Source: Symsagittifera roscoffensis (taxonomy: Eukaryota > Xenacoelomorpha > Acoela > Convolutidae). Taken from it: DNA of 64,000 bases. A program made the translations under genes and the position numbers. Positions within the stretch are counted from its first letter, which is position 1. Every line of letters starts with the position of its first letter. The DNA is taken from assembly GCF_963678635.1 (NCBI RefSeq), contig NC_087070.1:44004988-44068987 (forward strand). Direction: 5' to 3'. Shown one piece after another: positions 27,501 through 42,500 of this stretch. The notes below the pieces were generated by a model. The model saw only the letters and a list, made by a program, of their open reading frames with translations, searched no databases and was not told the DNA's origin.

Positions 27501-30500
27501 AAAATCTCAACCCCCCTATTTTGGGGTGCTATAAGGGTACACTCAGGGGTGCAAATACGGCCTCCAAGTATCACATTCGGCACATGTTTAAGATGACTAT
27601 GTTGACATGCCTTTCAACGTATAATTTTTTGCATGTTTAACGAAAGAGTTGGCATGTTTATGCTATATCGTTTTTTAATGTGTAAGAAATATCACTTGGC
27701 ACATGTTTGAGACGTGTTTGTGTTGAAAACACAAGCCTTGCGAGAGTTGGAATGCTTACAAAAATCGCCGTTTTAAAATATGTTGGAGCGCGAATGCTTT
27801 AACTCCACATTTTTTTTTTCGAGTTATGAGGTTTGTTAAGATTTTTCCTTTTTTCAAAAAGGATTAGAAATAAAAAAACACTAACCAAACTTGAAATTCT
27901 CAACCCGAAATCGAGGCGCCGCCAAGGTACACTCAGGGTTTGAATGCTTTTGGTTTTTCAAATGCTTTTGGTTTTTGAGATATCTTAGTTTTTTTATGAT
28001 TTTTTCATTTTTTTTTTGAAGAAATTAGCTATAAAAAAACTAACCGAACTTGAAATTCTTGTCCCTAATTTGGGGTGCTGCTAGGGTACCCTCAAGGATT
28101 GCAAATCTGGCGTCCAAGGGTGATTCTTCAAATCCTTTTGGTTTTCGAGATATGACGTTTCTTATGATTTTTCTTTTTTTATCAAAAAATTTGAATTTAA
28201 AAAAATCTAATCGATCTTGAAATTCTCAAATCTAATGGTTTTAGATAATTTATCCACGAGGGAAAGAACCAACATACGAGCTGTCTAGCTCATCATGGAG
28301 AACCGCTGTTGTGCCCCTGCTTATAAACTACATGCAATTTTTTTTGGGCTGGGTAATATTGCCTCACCCTCAAGCAACGAGCACGGATCATGGTGGCCTT
28401 CGAACATTCATTCGATGATGGGGTTTTGTCAGGGTACATTCAGGATGTACTGTCAGGGTACAAGTCTACCCTCTAGTTTTCCGTGATGGCGTTTCTCATG
28501 ATTTTTTGAAGAATTTTCAGGTTTTAAAACACATTAATAGAAATTGAATTTTTCAATCATATGGTGAGGTTTTGTCAGGTTACAATATAGGGTAGAAGTT
28601 TTGCCCTCAAGTATTATCTGCCATAATCATTTTGGTTTTCGAGATCTGGCGTTTTTTATGCAATAGAAACCCCTGGTAGCCCAGTTTATCTTCACGGTTG
28701 CCTTAAATATGGCTGTTTTACTACATTTTTAGAAAGCGTTTTTACGTTTAACGATCTTTTTGGAGCACCGTAGGTGCGAGTCATGCGCTAGTTTGCTAAA
28801 CGAAAGGTAATTTTCGCTCATCAATAACTTGGTTTACGCCCTGTTTCAAAGTCCATATTTACGCTGGCGATTAACAAGCATTATCAAATTGGAACAAAGA
28901 CTTTTTCATGTAAACAACTTGTTTGACAGAATCTCTGAATTCTTTTATGGTTTATTCCTCGATTGCTTACCCTCATTTGGTTTAGATAAATGTAGTAATA
29001 CCTAGCAGTACGGAGGTCGGGTTTTGAATCCGGCCAGGACCTGTTTTTTTTTGCGAAGTGAAAATTTTCAGATTGAAAAAAATTAATTGTCGTCCATCGT
29101 TGATTTTTTTTATCAGTTAAGTCGCTACAATACGAGATATTCTGTTTATTCAAGCAATATGCAGTATAATATGAATCATTTTGATGGGTTTCTTGCTATG
29201 GTACAGGTAATTAAGCTGCAGGAAAGTTTCCTGATTTTTCATGTGATACGCTATTTTAGTTCTTCTCAGGATGACCGAAGTTGTTGATGTCTCCAAGTTC
29301 AGTCAAAAAGTGTTATAACATCTAGTTTACTAAACCGGTAAATTGAATCCAGAGTTAAAATAAATAAAAAATAGTATAAGTAAATTTTTGTCGGCTTCAT
29401 GGATTCCCTCGCTAAATTTGTTCAATTTTCAGTTTTTCAATAAGTTTTCTTTGTTCCATTTCAAGCAGCTAAAATATACTTTCATAGCTTTTTGGTTTTT
29501 ATACACCTGAAAATTTTTAATATTTTTCTATCAGACTTTCGGTTCTTTATTTCTCATGGTGTTTTTACATTGTTTTCATCAGCCTTAAGTTGGCATTCTT
29601 GTTAAGGTCAGGCAAATTGATTGTGACTTGATTTAATTGTTTAGGTTATGCCTTATAGAAACAAAATTGAAAAAGTTTTTGAAAAAATAGTACAATTTTT
29701 ATAATTTTAACAGATTATAAATAGTACGATTTTTATCATTTTAACAGACATTTAACAGATAATAATCAAGGCACTAAATTGAAAAAGTTTCTGAAAAAAA
29801 ATAGTATAACTTTTATCATTTCAACAGATATATATTTTTAAGAAATAGATAATGTAGGGAGACTTCTTTTAAGTATCGATCACTTTGTACTTTATATGGC
29901 GTGTGGGGGGATGATTTTCACAAAAATCTTAGAATAAAAAAAATTCTTTTCATTTTATTTCATTACATTTAATGTTTTCATGCTATTACTGCGCCATAGA
30001 CCTTAAAGGCAGTCGGAACATTAGGGCTTCGCCCTGATACGAGCTGTCTTGTTACTTTTTGAAATTGATTTTCTTGTAATGCATGTTACTGCTTATTTGT
30101 ATTTTTTCCTTTTTTCGTAGATATATTTTAACCGTTTTTCTTTTGCGTCTTCGTAGTGCAGATCAGCTTCTGTAAAAATTTTTTTTTGCTTTTAGTTTTT
30201 CTGCCTACTTCTTCTTGACTTAGTTGTCATTTCCAGGTGTTTTTTCAAAAAATTAATCAGTTCTATCTATGCTGGTGCTTTGTCTGATGCATTCAATGAG
30301 TTTTGCGTAATTATCAATGAAGGAGTTTATTCCCAAAATTGCATGTCGTTCTAAAATTTCAAACATCCTTGAGGCATAATTTCAGGAGTTTTGGTAAGAT
30401 TTTAGTTTTTGAATTTCCCAATAGAGTTTAAAAATTTATCTATTGACCCATTTTTCTCTTATTAAGATAAGTTTACGACTGTTTTCAATCATAAAATATA

Positions 30501-33500
30501 TTTGAAATCGAAAGAGATTCAACGTGATATAATTTAACTTTTCGAAATGCGAAAGTTGAAACTTTTAAAAAAAGTCATTCATTTTTCTTTTGTTGCATTG
30601 AAGTTCATGACGCTTTTCGAACATTCGATTTGTCATGTTTTGAAATCGAAGATATCAACGTCCTGGCTCAAATAAGGAAATATTTAACCTGTGACTTTTT
30701 TCTTAATTTTTGGAGATTCGAAGTTGACTATTTGTTGGACTTAATCATGCGCTTATGATGCTCAACCCGTAAGAGAGACTTAATGAGTGTGGCTAGTTGA
30801 TCTAAAATTTCAATGCTTGAATAATTTTTCCGAAACAAGCTAATTGGTCCTAAAAATTTCTAGTTTGACTGAAAGTGTTTTAGAAAATTTTTGCTACTCT
30901 TTACCCTTGCGATAAGCAAGGGTATTGCAATTGGTTACTAGACTTTTTTCCCGTAAATAACTTTGTTCACGGCTTTTCATCTGGACTCGTTTCCTGGAAG
31001 TCTGTTAGCTACAAATTAACCGCTACAGATGTTTTTTGCGTCTTATTCGAAATTATGTCTCTTTTTAAAAAATTATCTATTTTACTAACTCAATTTGGTA
31101 AAATTTCATTTTTTCCTTCCTTTTTTTGGCTTGATACGTTTCGGCTTCATGTGTGCTGAGGGTCAGGGGGGGGGGGGGGCTGATTAACTTTTTATTATTC
31201 TTGAGTTTTTTTGATTTTTATCAGGCTTTTTTATGATTTTATTCGGCCTACTAGGTTTCGACGTATATTTTATCGGCTTTTTATGTGTATTTTGAGGTTG
31301 AAGGGAACTTTATTTTTTTGAATTTTTTTCTGCTGAAAAGGTTTCTGCTAAGTATTTTTGGCTTTGTTACCGGTTGTTAAATTTTATTTCGATGCTTATT
31401 TTATATTCTTTTGTCTTGGCACATTTTGTTTCAAAACTAGCCTTATTCATTTCGATATGTGTTTAAGTTGATTTTCGTTTAATCACGTTTCTGTATTTTA
31501 TCGTATTTTGGGCTCGTTTAGTTTTTGCTATATGTTAATTATATCACTTTGTACTTTACATAGCGTGTTAGGTGTTGATTCTAAATTTGTTTTGTTACCA
31601 AAATTTCATACTTTTTCAAAACGAAACTTCTCTGCAGGCCTTAAAGCCTGTTGGAACATTCAGGGCTCCATCTGATACGAGCAGACTTGTCTGAAGTTTA
31701 AAAACTAAACAAAGTCTTGAGCCTGCAGCACACCGATTGTTCTTTTTAATTAATAGACTATCGCTTTATCAACCGTAAAAGCAAAGTGGCGACATTGCCG
31801 ATTAAATTTGAAAGAGCTCAAACGACTGATTATAATTAAAATGATTGATTAATTTTGTCATTTTAGTGATTTAGTTTAAGAGCTTGTTGTTAATTAGAAT
31901 GTGAACTGTACTGTGTTGTAGGTTTTTTCCGCCGGAGTGTGACTAATGACAGAAAGTACACGTGTGAGAAGAGCGGAGCCTGTAACATAGACATTTACAT
32001 GCGCAGGAAGTGTCAGAAGTGTCGGTTGGAGCGGTGCTACGCAGCTGGAATGCGCAAAGAGTGTAAGTACTTGTTGCTCCCTTCCTTTTTTATTGTTGCT
32101 CCCTTGTCGACAAGCAGTGCCTCTCAATCTTTCTGTAGCCAGATGATAGTTTCAAGTGATCGCTCAAGTGTAACTGCCCGACCGAGCAAGATTGTACCTC
32201 AGACTTTCCTATAGGTCGTGATGATTTTTTTTAAGGAAACGCCTGAAAATGCTCTTGTATTTTATACAGAAGTGTATACAAGAGATATCATGCTGTTATG
32301 AATGCTTTTGGGTTTATATGCACTATTTGAGTTCAAATCAATTTCATCTGCTAAAAGTTAGGTAAGTTGCGCTCTCCAATTACGAATGTGTAAAAGTCAT
32401 GAAAAGCGTGATTGACTTCAATGTAAATTTAATTTTCAGATTCAGGAATAAAAATGGTACCTATTATTCAGTTTTCTTAAATTAGTTAATTTTATCAACA
32501 AAGAGTCAATCGTAAATTGTTCTCAATTTTCAAAAAGCTCTAAGACTTACTGGTGATGAAAATATTTTCAAAATTCACGTCAATTTTTCTTTTGTTTCTT
32601 TGCGTTCGTTGACATTTTTCCAACTGTTTGAAGATTTGAACGTTGAGACTGTTTTTAAAAAACAAGGCAGTATTTTTTCTGTTGATTCCGTTCATTGACT
32701 CTTTTCAAATTCCGTTATCTTTGTTTTTCTTATTTGATTGATTTTTAATTTTTTCCCTATTTTTTTGTTGATTGCTGAAAGTAACTCAAGAAGTAAAAAT
32801 TGATAAAAAATCAAGAAGTTCCTTTCTTAATTATTTCTGCAAATTTAAAATTTAAATTAGCTACTGATTCCATGTTACAGCTTTGAATTATTCTAGCAAG
32901 TTTTGACGAACTTATCAGAAAGTTAGCCCATTCAACGAGTCCTTTTTTCGCTGAATTTAACAGTCTGATTTTCGTAACTTGGCATGTTTTTGACTATAAA
33001 GCATTCAATAACGAGTTTTATGTTTCATTTGGGACGCTACATCTTGATTAGGTAGATAATGCATTGGCTTATGGTACTCTAACAGCAGCTGCAAATCTGT
33101 AAGGTGTAATTAAGCATTAAAACATAGTCTCGATTGTGCTTCTGCGTTCAGTTAGTAGTTTTTTCAAACAATTTGACCAGGCTAATCTAGATACTTAATA
33201 TGCTTCAAGTAATTACGATGAAAATAGATAAACGTATTTGATCAGAAACGCTTAAAATATGCGTTTGCTAAATTTCATGAACTTGCTATCACTGTTAAAA
33301 AATACTAGAAAAAAAACGAACATTACCAAATTGTTTCGTGTTTTGAGTAATTAATTCTGATTGGGCAATACAAATTTGCTGGCATTCAGTTTCGAATCAA
33401 AAATCTAAAATGAGATTATAATTAAAAAATTACCAGACGTCGGTGTGGTTATCGTGCAGATCAATTAACTTGACGACAATGAAGTAGTTGATTTTGCGTT

Positions 33501-36500
33501 TTATCGAAGAGTAGGGCTTAATTCCAAAAAATAGAAAAATTTGACGTGTTTTTCAGTTCGTCCAAATTAATTTTCCGAGCCCTCACAAAACAGTATTTGA
33601 CCCAATATGATTTTTTTTTCAGAAAACAAGCAGAAAATGACGTTTTTAGGCACTTTGGGGAAAGTTTTGACAAAAAATTGAGTTTTTCACAAAGGCTCGC
33701 CACTCAAATTTACTGTATATTGGAGCCTTCAGAGACATTTCATGGTCGATTCATCAGTAATGGATGTAAAAAAAGTACTTAAGGAGGACGCTTTTGGAGG
33801 CTACAAGATTCAGTCCTTTAGATGGTGGGTTTCTCTGCTGTCAATATTCTTTCATGGGACATTTTTGGTAATTTTTGGCTATTCACGTCAAACGTTCTGC
33901 CAAGACAGCTCTGATTAACCACATTGGATTGGGAAATGTTTTAGATTGAGGAGGTATTTGTCAATTGACAACCTGCTTGGAATTCAACTGGTTACTCTCC
34001 CAAAGGTTTCGTTGCTGGTAGTTAACTTACCAACACTATATCAGGAAAAATTTTTCGCTCGCTCTGAAAAAGTTCTTTAACATGCGTCTTTCCTCCGTTT
34101 TTCTGGAAAAAAATTTGATTGACACGAAAAAATTGTAGATTGCGTTTTAAACATGTCAGAATAATAGCGTGTTTAGGCGCTCGAAAATGCAAAGTAGCGG
34201 AAGCAAACACACGCGAGTGTAGTGTTATACTACGAAGCACTTTTTTCCAACCTAATTTGCAAATGAGTGTTTTTGGTGTTGTTCAAAATATTGGTGATTT
34301 AATAGCATGTGTAGATGCTTTTTTGCTCTCAAGTATTCAATTGTAATGAAAGCAGAGAGTACTCTTTTATAGGTCTTGGTGATTTTTGCTATATGGGCTT
34401 ACTCAACGATTATTTCTTCATTTCGATGGCGGATTTTCTAAATGCTTTTCTGTGTTTCAGGAAGGATTGGTCGTAGAATTTTCGAGTCTCAAAACTTTTT
34501 AGCTTAAGATTTTTGACAACATTTCTGTTTTCGACTTTACGGGCTTCGACTCAGTTTTTTTTTACCTTACTTGCCGCTCGGTAAATATTTCTCAGTATTT
34601 TATGAATGTTTCTCTGTTGTTTATGAATTTTGGCCGAGACAAACTAATGAGTTTTCGACTTTTTTCAAGTAATTTTTCGACGTCTGTCTCTTTCTCTGTT
34701 CACTATCTTGTATTGTAATGTTGTTGTTTTTTAGAAAGTGCTGCGATGCACTGCTTCGCCTCTTTGTTTCAATTTGTGTTTGCCATTTTCTGGCGTGTCT
34801 TTGCAGAGATCAGTTGCCCTCTGGTAATGAAGGTCAGTTTCAGTAACTGGTATAGCTCAATGGGTTTTTGTATTAGGTATCTTATGGATGTGTCCTCTAA
34901 AGAAAAGTATATCTCTAGCTCAACATGATAAGCTTTCCTGAAAATTCACGTTTTAATTTGTTTTTCCAATTATAGCTATTGTATTCTGAAATTGTGTTTT
35001 GTGTTGTTTTTGCTCTAGTATGATGTTTCTTAGCAGGATTGCCGGCTTGAGCTATACTGAATGATTAATTTGGACGGATAAATTAGTGATTTTTGCTGGG
35101 TACTGGTATTATGCAAGCATGCGTGTTTACGATGGCTTAATTCGTGCATTAAACACCGAAAATGGCTCTTAAGAGTTCCATTCCGTGCGATGACAAACAG
35201 TTTTTGCGTTGCTTAAGCGTAATTTTTTAATGAGTTGACTATGGTTTTTGAGCGTTACTTTCTTTTGCTTGTATATTCGATGTTTACACTTGCGAAGCAA
35301 ATTGCATTAGTACGAATTTCTTTTTTTTCCAACCTAAGTCGCAAATATTGGTGTCAAAAGTTTGATATGTGAAAAGTTTACACAGCTGATGCATTTTTAA
35401 TTCATCAAATGTACCGAAAAAAGTTAGTTATTTCAAACAGCAGTAAAATGATAAAAAGCTCTATTTCAGAAACTTTCCAACTCGTAGTATTTCGCAATTT
35501 TTTTTGAAATACATAGTTTTTAAATAATTTGGCTTTATGCTTTCCATTTATTACATGCAAATTTGTGTATTTTTGGCTATTTTTGCTGCATCGAACTGGC
35601 AAGTTGTTAGCATGTGTACTTGCGTTATTGATGGCTAGTTTTTGGGAATTTGAAGCATTCATGGCTGAGTGGTTCGCGCGTGAGACTCAAATTTGCTAGG
35701 CTTAGGTCGCAGATTCGATTCCGACACGTAGCCGAGTTTTTGATAATTCGAGGCTCATTTCTACTTTTCCTTATTTCATTTGATAGAGCTGCTTTTTGGT
35801 CGTGTTCTCGCAAGTGTTTGCGAAGCGCAGCTTCGCCTCTGTGTAAATTTGTCTTAAAATTGAAAAGAAGCGCGTGCTTTAATTTCACAATTGGCTTTTC
35901 TTGTTTCAAAATTCTAAAATATATATATTTTTTCCAGCATTTATTTTTTTCGCTTTTTTTTGATGTGTTTGAGCGTTCAACTATTTTATGCGAAGTGCAG
36001 TCTATTTTATGCGAAGTGCTTGAATATGCGAAGTGCAGTCTATCTGGTTTTCATTAGATGATGTGAACGACCTAAGAAAGCAAGCGGATATGGTGATGTT
36101 GCGAAGTAAATTGACTCATATTACAGAAGTCCGTTCTAAAGTTTGTTTGAATCCTGCAGTCGGCTAAGTCTTCTTTTAAGCTAATTAAATGTCAAAGAAC
36201 GAAGTGAAGACTAATTTAGGTCTTCACTTGGTTATGATTGTTTTATTTCAGGCTCAGTCTTGTTTTTTCTTGGTTTGAATTTGATTTCGCTTTAAAATCA
36301 CTTCGAATTCATTTGCCAAATGGAAGGGAGATTACCCGCTTCAATAACAAAAGAGAAAATGTCGCGAAAATTTGTATTTTGAAATAAAAATTTTCTGGCG
36401 GATTGATCCAATTTTGCACATTGGGTTAGTTTTTATCAATAGGTGTCATGGATGAAAATTTCTTGCTATTCAAAGATCTTTAAGGCGTTCTGTAGCCAAA

Positions 36501-39500
36501 TGTCCGATGGCTATGGTTTTCTTTGCTGACACTTTGTTATATATATTTTTTAGTCGTTCATACTCTCCTATAGGTCGCGATGACTTTTTGTTTTTTTTTG
36601 CCAAATGTCTGAAAATTTTTTAAGGCTCAAATTTTAACTTATTGATCCAGTTTTCTCAAACTGGGTTAATTTTATCAAAAAAGTGTCAATAATAAATTGT
36701 TCTAAAAAATCAAAGAGCTGCAAAGGCATCTATTTTTTGAAATTCTAAAGTTTATCAAAAAAAAAAACGAGTCAATATTTTTTCTGTTTACTTACGTTTT
36801 TGACTTTTTCCAACTGTTTGTTGGTTAAGTTTTTGAGTTTAATGGTCCCTCTTGTCGTTTTTTCTTGTTTGCGAAGTGCAGCTTTGCGTGTATGTCAAGT
36901 TTTGTCGCATAAAAGGTGCAAAACTCCGCTTCGCTTCTTTTTCTGCGGTATTCTCTGAATTTGGGGTTTTGAGGAATTATTGGATTGTTTGGGAGCACCT
37001 TTCTCATTTTGATATTGTTTTTGAGATTAAGTCCGAATAAAAATAGAGAATATAAATATGGGAGCAACTTATAATTGATTTAAGCACGTAATGCGATAAC
37101 TTGCAACAAACGAAAACTCGCAATAAAAGACAACCCGCCTTGAAAGACAACTCGCAATATACTCACCGCCGCAGTCGCGACAACGTGTTGCGAGCTTGCC
37201 AATAGAGGGTGGGTCTTGATATGAAATTTAGAGCCGTTTATCGAAAATCTTGAGTGAAAAGTAATTATTTGAACTTTGCTAGTTAAAAGTTTCCTTAAAT
37301 TTTTCGAGTTGTCATTTATTACTAATTGCCTTTTCTAGCGACTTGTAGCGGTACCGATTAAATATATTCGACACTTGAAATACAAATTACGCAACACATT
37401 CACATCTTAACAATAACACCATCAATTTTTCTCAAAAATCCAGCCACAAAGTGGTCAAATTGAATCAATTTTCCGTTACTTTTTTCTCGCATTTCTTGGA
37501 TGTGGACGCCGTTTCCATCGGCGCCTTATACATGTTGTCTCGAATGAGTATTTGTTTCCCCTTTTCAATCAGACTCTCTTTAGCTTCAGGGTAATCTCTC
37601 GTTGCCTGCATTAAGTCCGTCTTAGACAGTGCAAATAGGTCTGTAAATCCTTGACTGCGTATATTTGCAGTTCGCCTATTGCCGTTCACGTTTCCCTCAA
37701 TTCCAAGAATACTGATTTCCCCGAAATAGCTCCCCGGTTTGAGCGTCGCGAACACTTTGGAACCATCTTCGGAAACTACGTCGAGGAACCCTTGCTTGAT
37801 GATGTACATTTCCTTTCCCACGTCGCCTTTTCGACATACGAAATCACCGGGACTGAAAACTTCGGGTTTCAGTTTCAGTACAAGTTCGATTAGAAAACCA
37901 GGCTCACAGTCGGAGAAAATTGCCACCCGTTTCAAAGTTTCGACGTGAATATGCAGCGCAATCTCAGCACGAAGTTTCGGCGGAAGAATATCAATCAAAG
38001 CTTGTTCGTCGATCGATTTTTGATTGTCCCATATGTAGTCGAACCAATGGATTATTTTGCGCTCCAGTTTCCTGTCAACTCTTCGAAAGTTCATATACTG
38101 TTTGACAGTGTCAAGCTGGGACTTAAATTTCGTCTCGTTAGCTTGGAAGTTTTTGATTGTTGTTCCAACGTTTCCGATTACAGTAGCGAAAATAATGACG
38201 CCCAGAAGAAAGTCGCCTACCATGAATATAAATTGAGAGTCGTTTTCAGGTAGAGGCGTCTCTCCAATTGTAGTGAGAGTTAAAGTGGACCAATACATGG
38301 AATATAAATACTGGTATGAAAAATGACACTTTATCTTGCGATTGGTAACGCCCCAAACGAAATCGTCCATTTTGTTCCTGTCATAAGTTGGAAGTGAACT
38401 TGAATTATTGTCCGAAAATAATGGCAGAAATGGTTCAAATTCGTAAGACAATCCGTGTTTGCAAGATAGTGAAAATGAGATCTGAAATGGGAACTCATCC
38501 GCATTTTTCCAAACATCTGAAGTTGGTTCCAGACATACCATCTCTGGACTTACTTCAGAACACGACTTATTGCGAGCTAGTTGCAGTGAAATACTTTCAA
38601 AGTAAGTCGGACCACCGAGCGAAGAGTAAGTGTCGTTTGTTATCATACTTTCTCCATTAGCAATGGAGTTAAGAAGCATAGATTGTAGTTCAGGCTCGTC
38701 GCAACCTCCGAAAACCCAGTTGTCCGAACCCAAAGTCATTTTTTCAGAAATAAGGAAAAATATACAAGCGTTCCAGTGCACGATTATAGCTATGCATAAG
38801 CACAATCTTGTAATGCGAATGGCGTTTGGCATGTTCGTGCGTTTCTCGATTTTTTCGAATGAGTTCAAAATTGTACCGAGCTTGAAGAGTCGATTGAATC
38901 GCAAAATTAGCAGAAACTGGCCACTAAAGATCCAATGATTAGTTTGTAAGTTGAGTATGCTGAAACCGCCTTTCAAAATATAGCAAATATGGTCAAATGG
39001 AATTGCAGAAAAAACGTCCAGTTTGAAAACCCTTTTGGAGAAATACTTCTTCATTGTCCGTTGTATATCAACAATACTGAGACCTTGGTACAAGAAAGTA
39101 GCTCTATGCTGCAAAACAATGTCGAAAAAGTAGAGAGCGTCTGCTGTAACATCAATGCTTATCCATGCAGATAAATAATCTGTATTTACCTGTTCGAAAC
39201 AAAGTCTTGTTATAATAAAAGAGAAGTTATAAAGTACTGCGTAAACGTTTAAAATACTCCAAAATGTAATTTTTCTGGAATTTTTCTCGTCAGTTGTATC
39301 CCAAACCCAATTTCGACGCTGTGATTTTGCTTCAACCGATAATTTGATCTCATCTGAAATTTCTTTTCCAGGGTTTTGTTGGCTCTTTTGAAACAGTTTT
39401 ATTGATTCCATGTTATCTGAGCTTTCAATAATACCATCAACCGGTTCGCGAGCTGAGTGTGCAAAGCGATCAAACAGGTTTTCTTCGAAATTTCGGTTTC

Positions 39501-42500
39501 CAGTTTTGGTCTCAGATTTTTCAATTTCGCGGTTTTTTGGATCCTTTGTCTGAGAGTCTTGGACCGTAAACATTGCTGTTGTTTCTTTAAGTGTTTTCAC
39601 CCTTTTCGTGTTTTCGAGTGCGAATGCAAGAGTAGTACTTTCGCCTGAAGTTCCCTGAAGATTGTTTTTGCCACAGCCTTCTGTGAGTTCGCAATCGTTT
39701 TTATCATTGGACTTTCGTTGCTTTGCGAAGAGTTTTTTCATCATTAATACCATCCTGAAATAACAGTCAATCAAATTTGAGAAACCTGGGTTAAGCAGTC
39801 CAAATGATCCGAAATGTGGAAGTTTTTCCCTATGATCTCCCAAACTGATCAATGTGGCTAGATAGCCCTGCTGATAGAGGTTTGGATTACCGAATAAATG
39901 AGCTCCACGATTTTCTTATTTTTCGATCCACAAAACTGCATAAATTGATATCAAAATAAAGCGTTTTATGTGAAAAGACGGCAATAATTTGCCAATCAAC
40001 TGCAGCCCTGCCTGGTACTAACTTGGTGAAAGTGTAGAATCCAAAAACTCTCTGGAGTTTCTCTCTTGTCTCCTCCGCCTCGACCATTCTCTGAATCACT
40101 TTTAATTCATCCATCTCAATGTCAACTTCAGTAAACACACTCCCCCTCTCACTCTCTGCTCCCCCCTCACCACTCGGAAGAGACGAAGCACGAGACGAGA
40201 TGCCGCCGAAATGCCTCATATTTCGCTCATCGTTAGACTTCGACCTCGTCAGTTGTCTAGTCTGTCGTAAATCATCCGAAGCACGCTCCGGGCAATTGTA
40301 ATGTTTTTCGGGCAAAGGGAGGTTGCTATTGTTGTGGCTTCAGAAACATTTAAAATTTCAAAGTTTTGCTTTGCATGTAGTTGAGTTTAGTTAATTCACA
40401 TGTAAAAGTTAGACTATCTTAGTTGAAACCTTTTTCTGATCACTGATATGGAGAGATAGGGGTTGTCACACCTTTGTTTTTGCTCAACTATTGTGTACTT
40501 GAAAAATAATAGTTTGATTGATTGGTAGGCTAGGGGCTTAGTAGGGTCCGTTGTTTGAGGCCTGCCATGATCCGTGTTCGTTGCTTGAGGTGAGTCAACA
40601 TTACCCAGCCCAGAAAAATAACCATGAAATGCATGCAGTTCTTAAACTGGGCACAACAGTGGTTTTCCGTGATGAGCTGAACAGCTCGTATGATGGTCTT
40701 TTCCCTTGTGGATAAATCGTGATAACTATGAAAAGATTAGGCTTTACCTGGTATCTCTATAGTACACGTTGTGTCTGGAATTGTCATCTCTCGGTTTCAA
40801 TCTGAACTTCGCTTCCATAATCTCCCCGATCACTGATGAAGAGGAGCATTCGTCGCTCGTTTGTTTCAATTGCAGTTCGAATGAGTTCTGAGGTACAAAG
40901 GAGCTAGGAGTGATTTGCGAGACTGTATTAAAATAAGACTCTTTTCCAGTTTTCAATTTTTTTAAGAGTAATGAACGTAGTGAAGACTCTTATATAGGTC
41001 TTGCTGATTTTTTTGTTTGTTTTTTTTTCAGGAAAAAGTCTTAAAATATTGATGCACTTAGGTATATATGCACTTTTTGAGTTAAATTGAAATTCATCTG
41101 CTGAAAGTGACGTAAATTGCACTCTCCAAATACGAACGTGCAAATGGAACAAAAAAACGTGAACGATTTTTAGTTTCGAAAGTGGAATTTATTTTTTTTC
41201 TCACCGGAATAAAAACTTTACCTATTGATCCAGTTTTTTCAAGTTGGGTTCTTGTTATCAAAAAAGCGCCTATCATAAATTGTTCTAGACATTTAAAGAA
41301 CTTAAAGGGAATCAGTTTTTTTTTTCTTAGAAGTTCGGTTTTTTCAAGAAAGTCAGCGTTATTTTTAAGGTTTACTTGCGTTCATTTTTCTTTTCCAATT
41401 TTCGATTGGCTATGTTCTTTCTTTTTGCCGATGACCTTTTGCTCATAAAAATGTACTTCGTGTAATTGTGCAGTTTGTTTATCAAAAATTTCTTACTCCT
41501 AAAGCGACCGAAATCTCAGCATTTGCATGAAATATGCTACTACATCTAAAACTGGATCTGATCTCTAAAAAACGTCTAAGTAGTTCGTGTGGTCCATGAG
41601 TTGTTCTTCTTAGAAGTTGTTCACCTTCAAGATTGTCTTTAATTTTCCTTTTAAATTCAATCCAATTTCATTGGCTAAAAAGAAGGCACCCCAAAACGCT
41701 CTTCAGTAACCTAAGTGCAAATGGCGCTAGTAAACGGGAATGACCTTTAAGGTCCAAAAAGGGATTTTACTGTAAGATATCACAGCGGAAAAAAAGAAAT
41801 AACCTGTTGATCCAGTTTTTTCCAAATCGGGTTGATTTTAATTTGTATTTTAAAGGCTATTAGATTTACTCAATTTCCGCTTGTGATAAATCGGCTTGAC
41901 TTCATTATCTTTTGAAGGATGAAAAAAATTTGCCATGCGTGACAGGGGCGGATCTAGGATTAGGATTTTCTCGAGGTGGGGGCGGCTTTTCAAAAAATTT
42001 TCGAAAATTTTATCGACCTTTTTTTTCAGGTCGACCAAATTGATTTTCCGAGCTCTCCCAAAGCAGTAAAAAGTCCCTGAAAATGTTGACCAATAAATCG
42101 CGTTTTTTCGGCGCGCGCTCACCTCTTAAAATAAGTATATATTGGCGCAAAGGCGCCTTCAAAAAAACTTTAGGGTCCGTCAGCCAAAAACTGATATCTC
42201 AATATAGTTCAAAGGGGGACCCTTTGGGTCGGTAGAGGGGAGGGGGCGTCCGCCACTTATCTAAATCCGCCCCTGATGAGTGATTGGCTTCGAAGAGGAC
42301 TCCAAATTGTTTAGTTTCAAGATGTTTTACGATCAAATTTGTAGTGACATCTTTTTGGTTTAACCAGTGTCTGCATAAGTGTTAGCGCCTTTATGTTTTT
42401 AAGTATAGAAGAACGAATTAATTTTCACTTATTTAGGTCGCTCATTTTTTTGTTTGTAGTCTAAAAATGTTTAAACAATTACATATGTGCATTCATGCAT

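Noticed and set aside
28999-29041. tRNA B-box-like sequence GGGTTTTGAATCC
   Set aside because: The box has an extra base, there is no A box at the right distance, and there is no cloverleaf.
35655-35730. Functional tRNA-Ser gene
   Set aside because: A and B boxes are present, but no acceptor stem, no clear anticodon arm, and shared flanks with other copies show a SINE.
39755-39852. N-terminal extension of the channel's large exon
   Set aside because: Begins at TTG and lies upstream of a good TTATTTCAG acceptor that joins in phase to exon 3.
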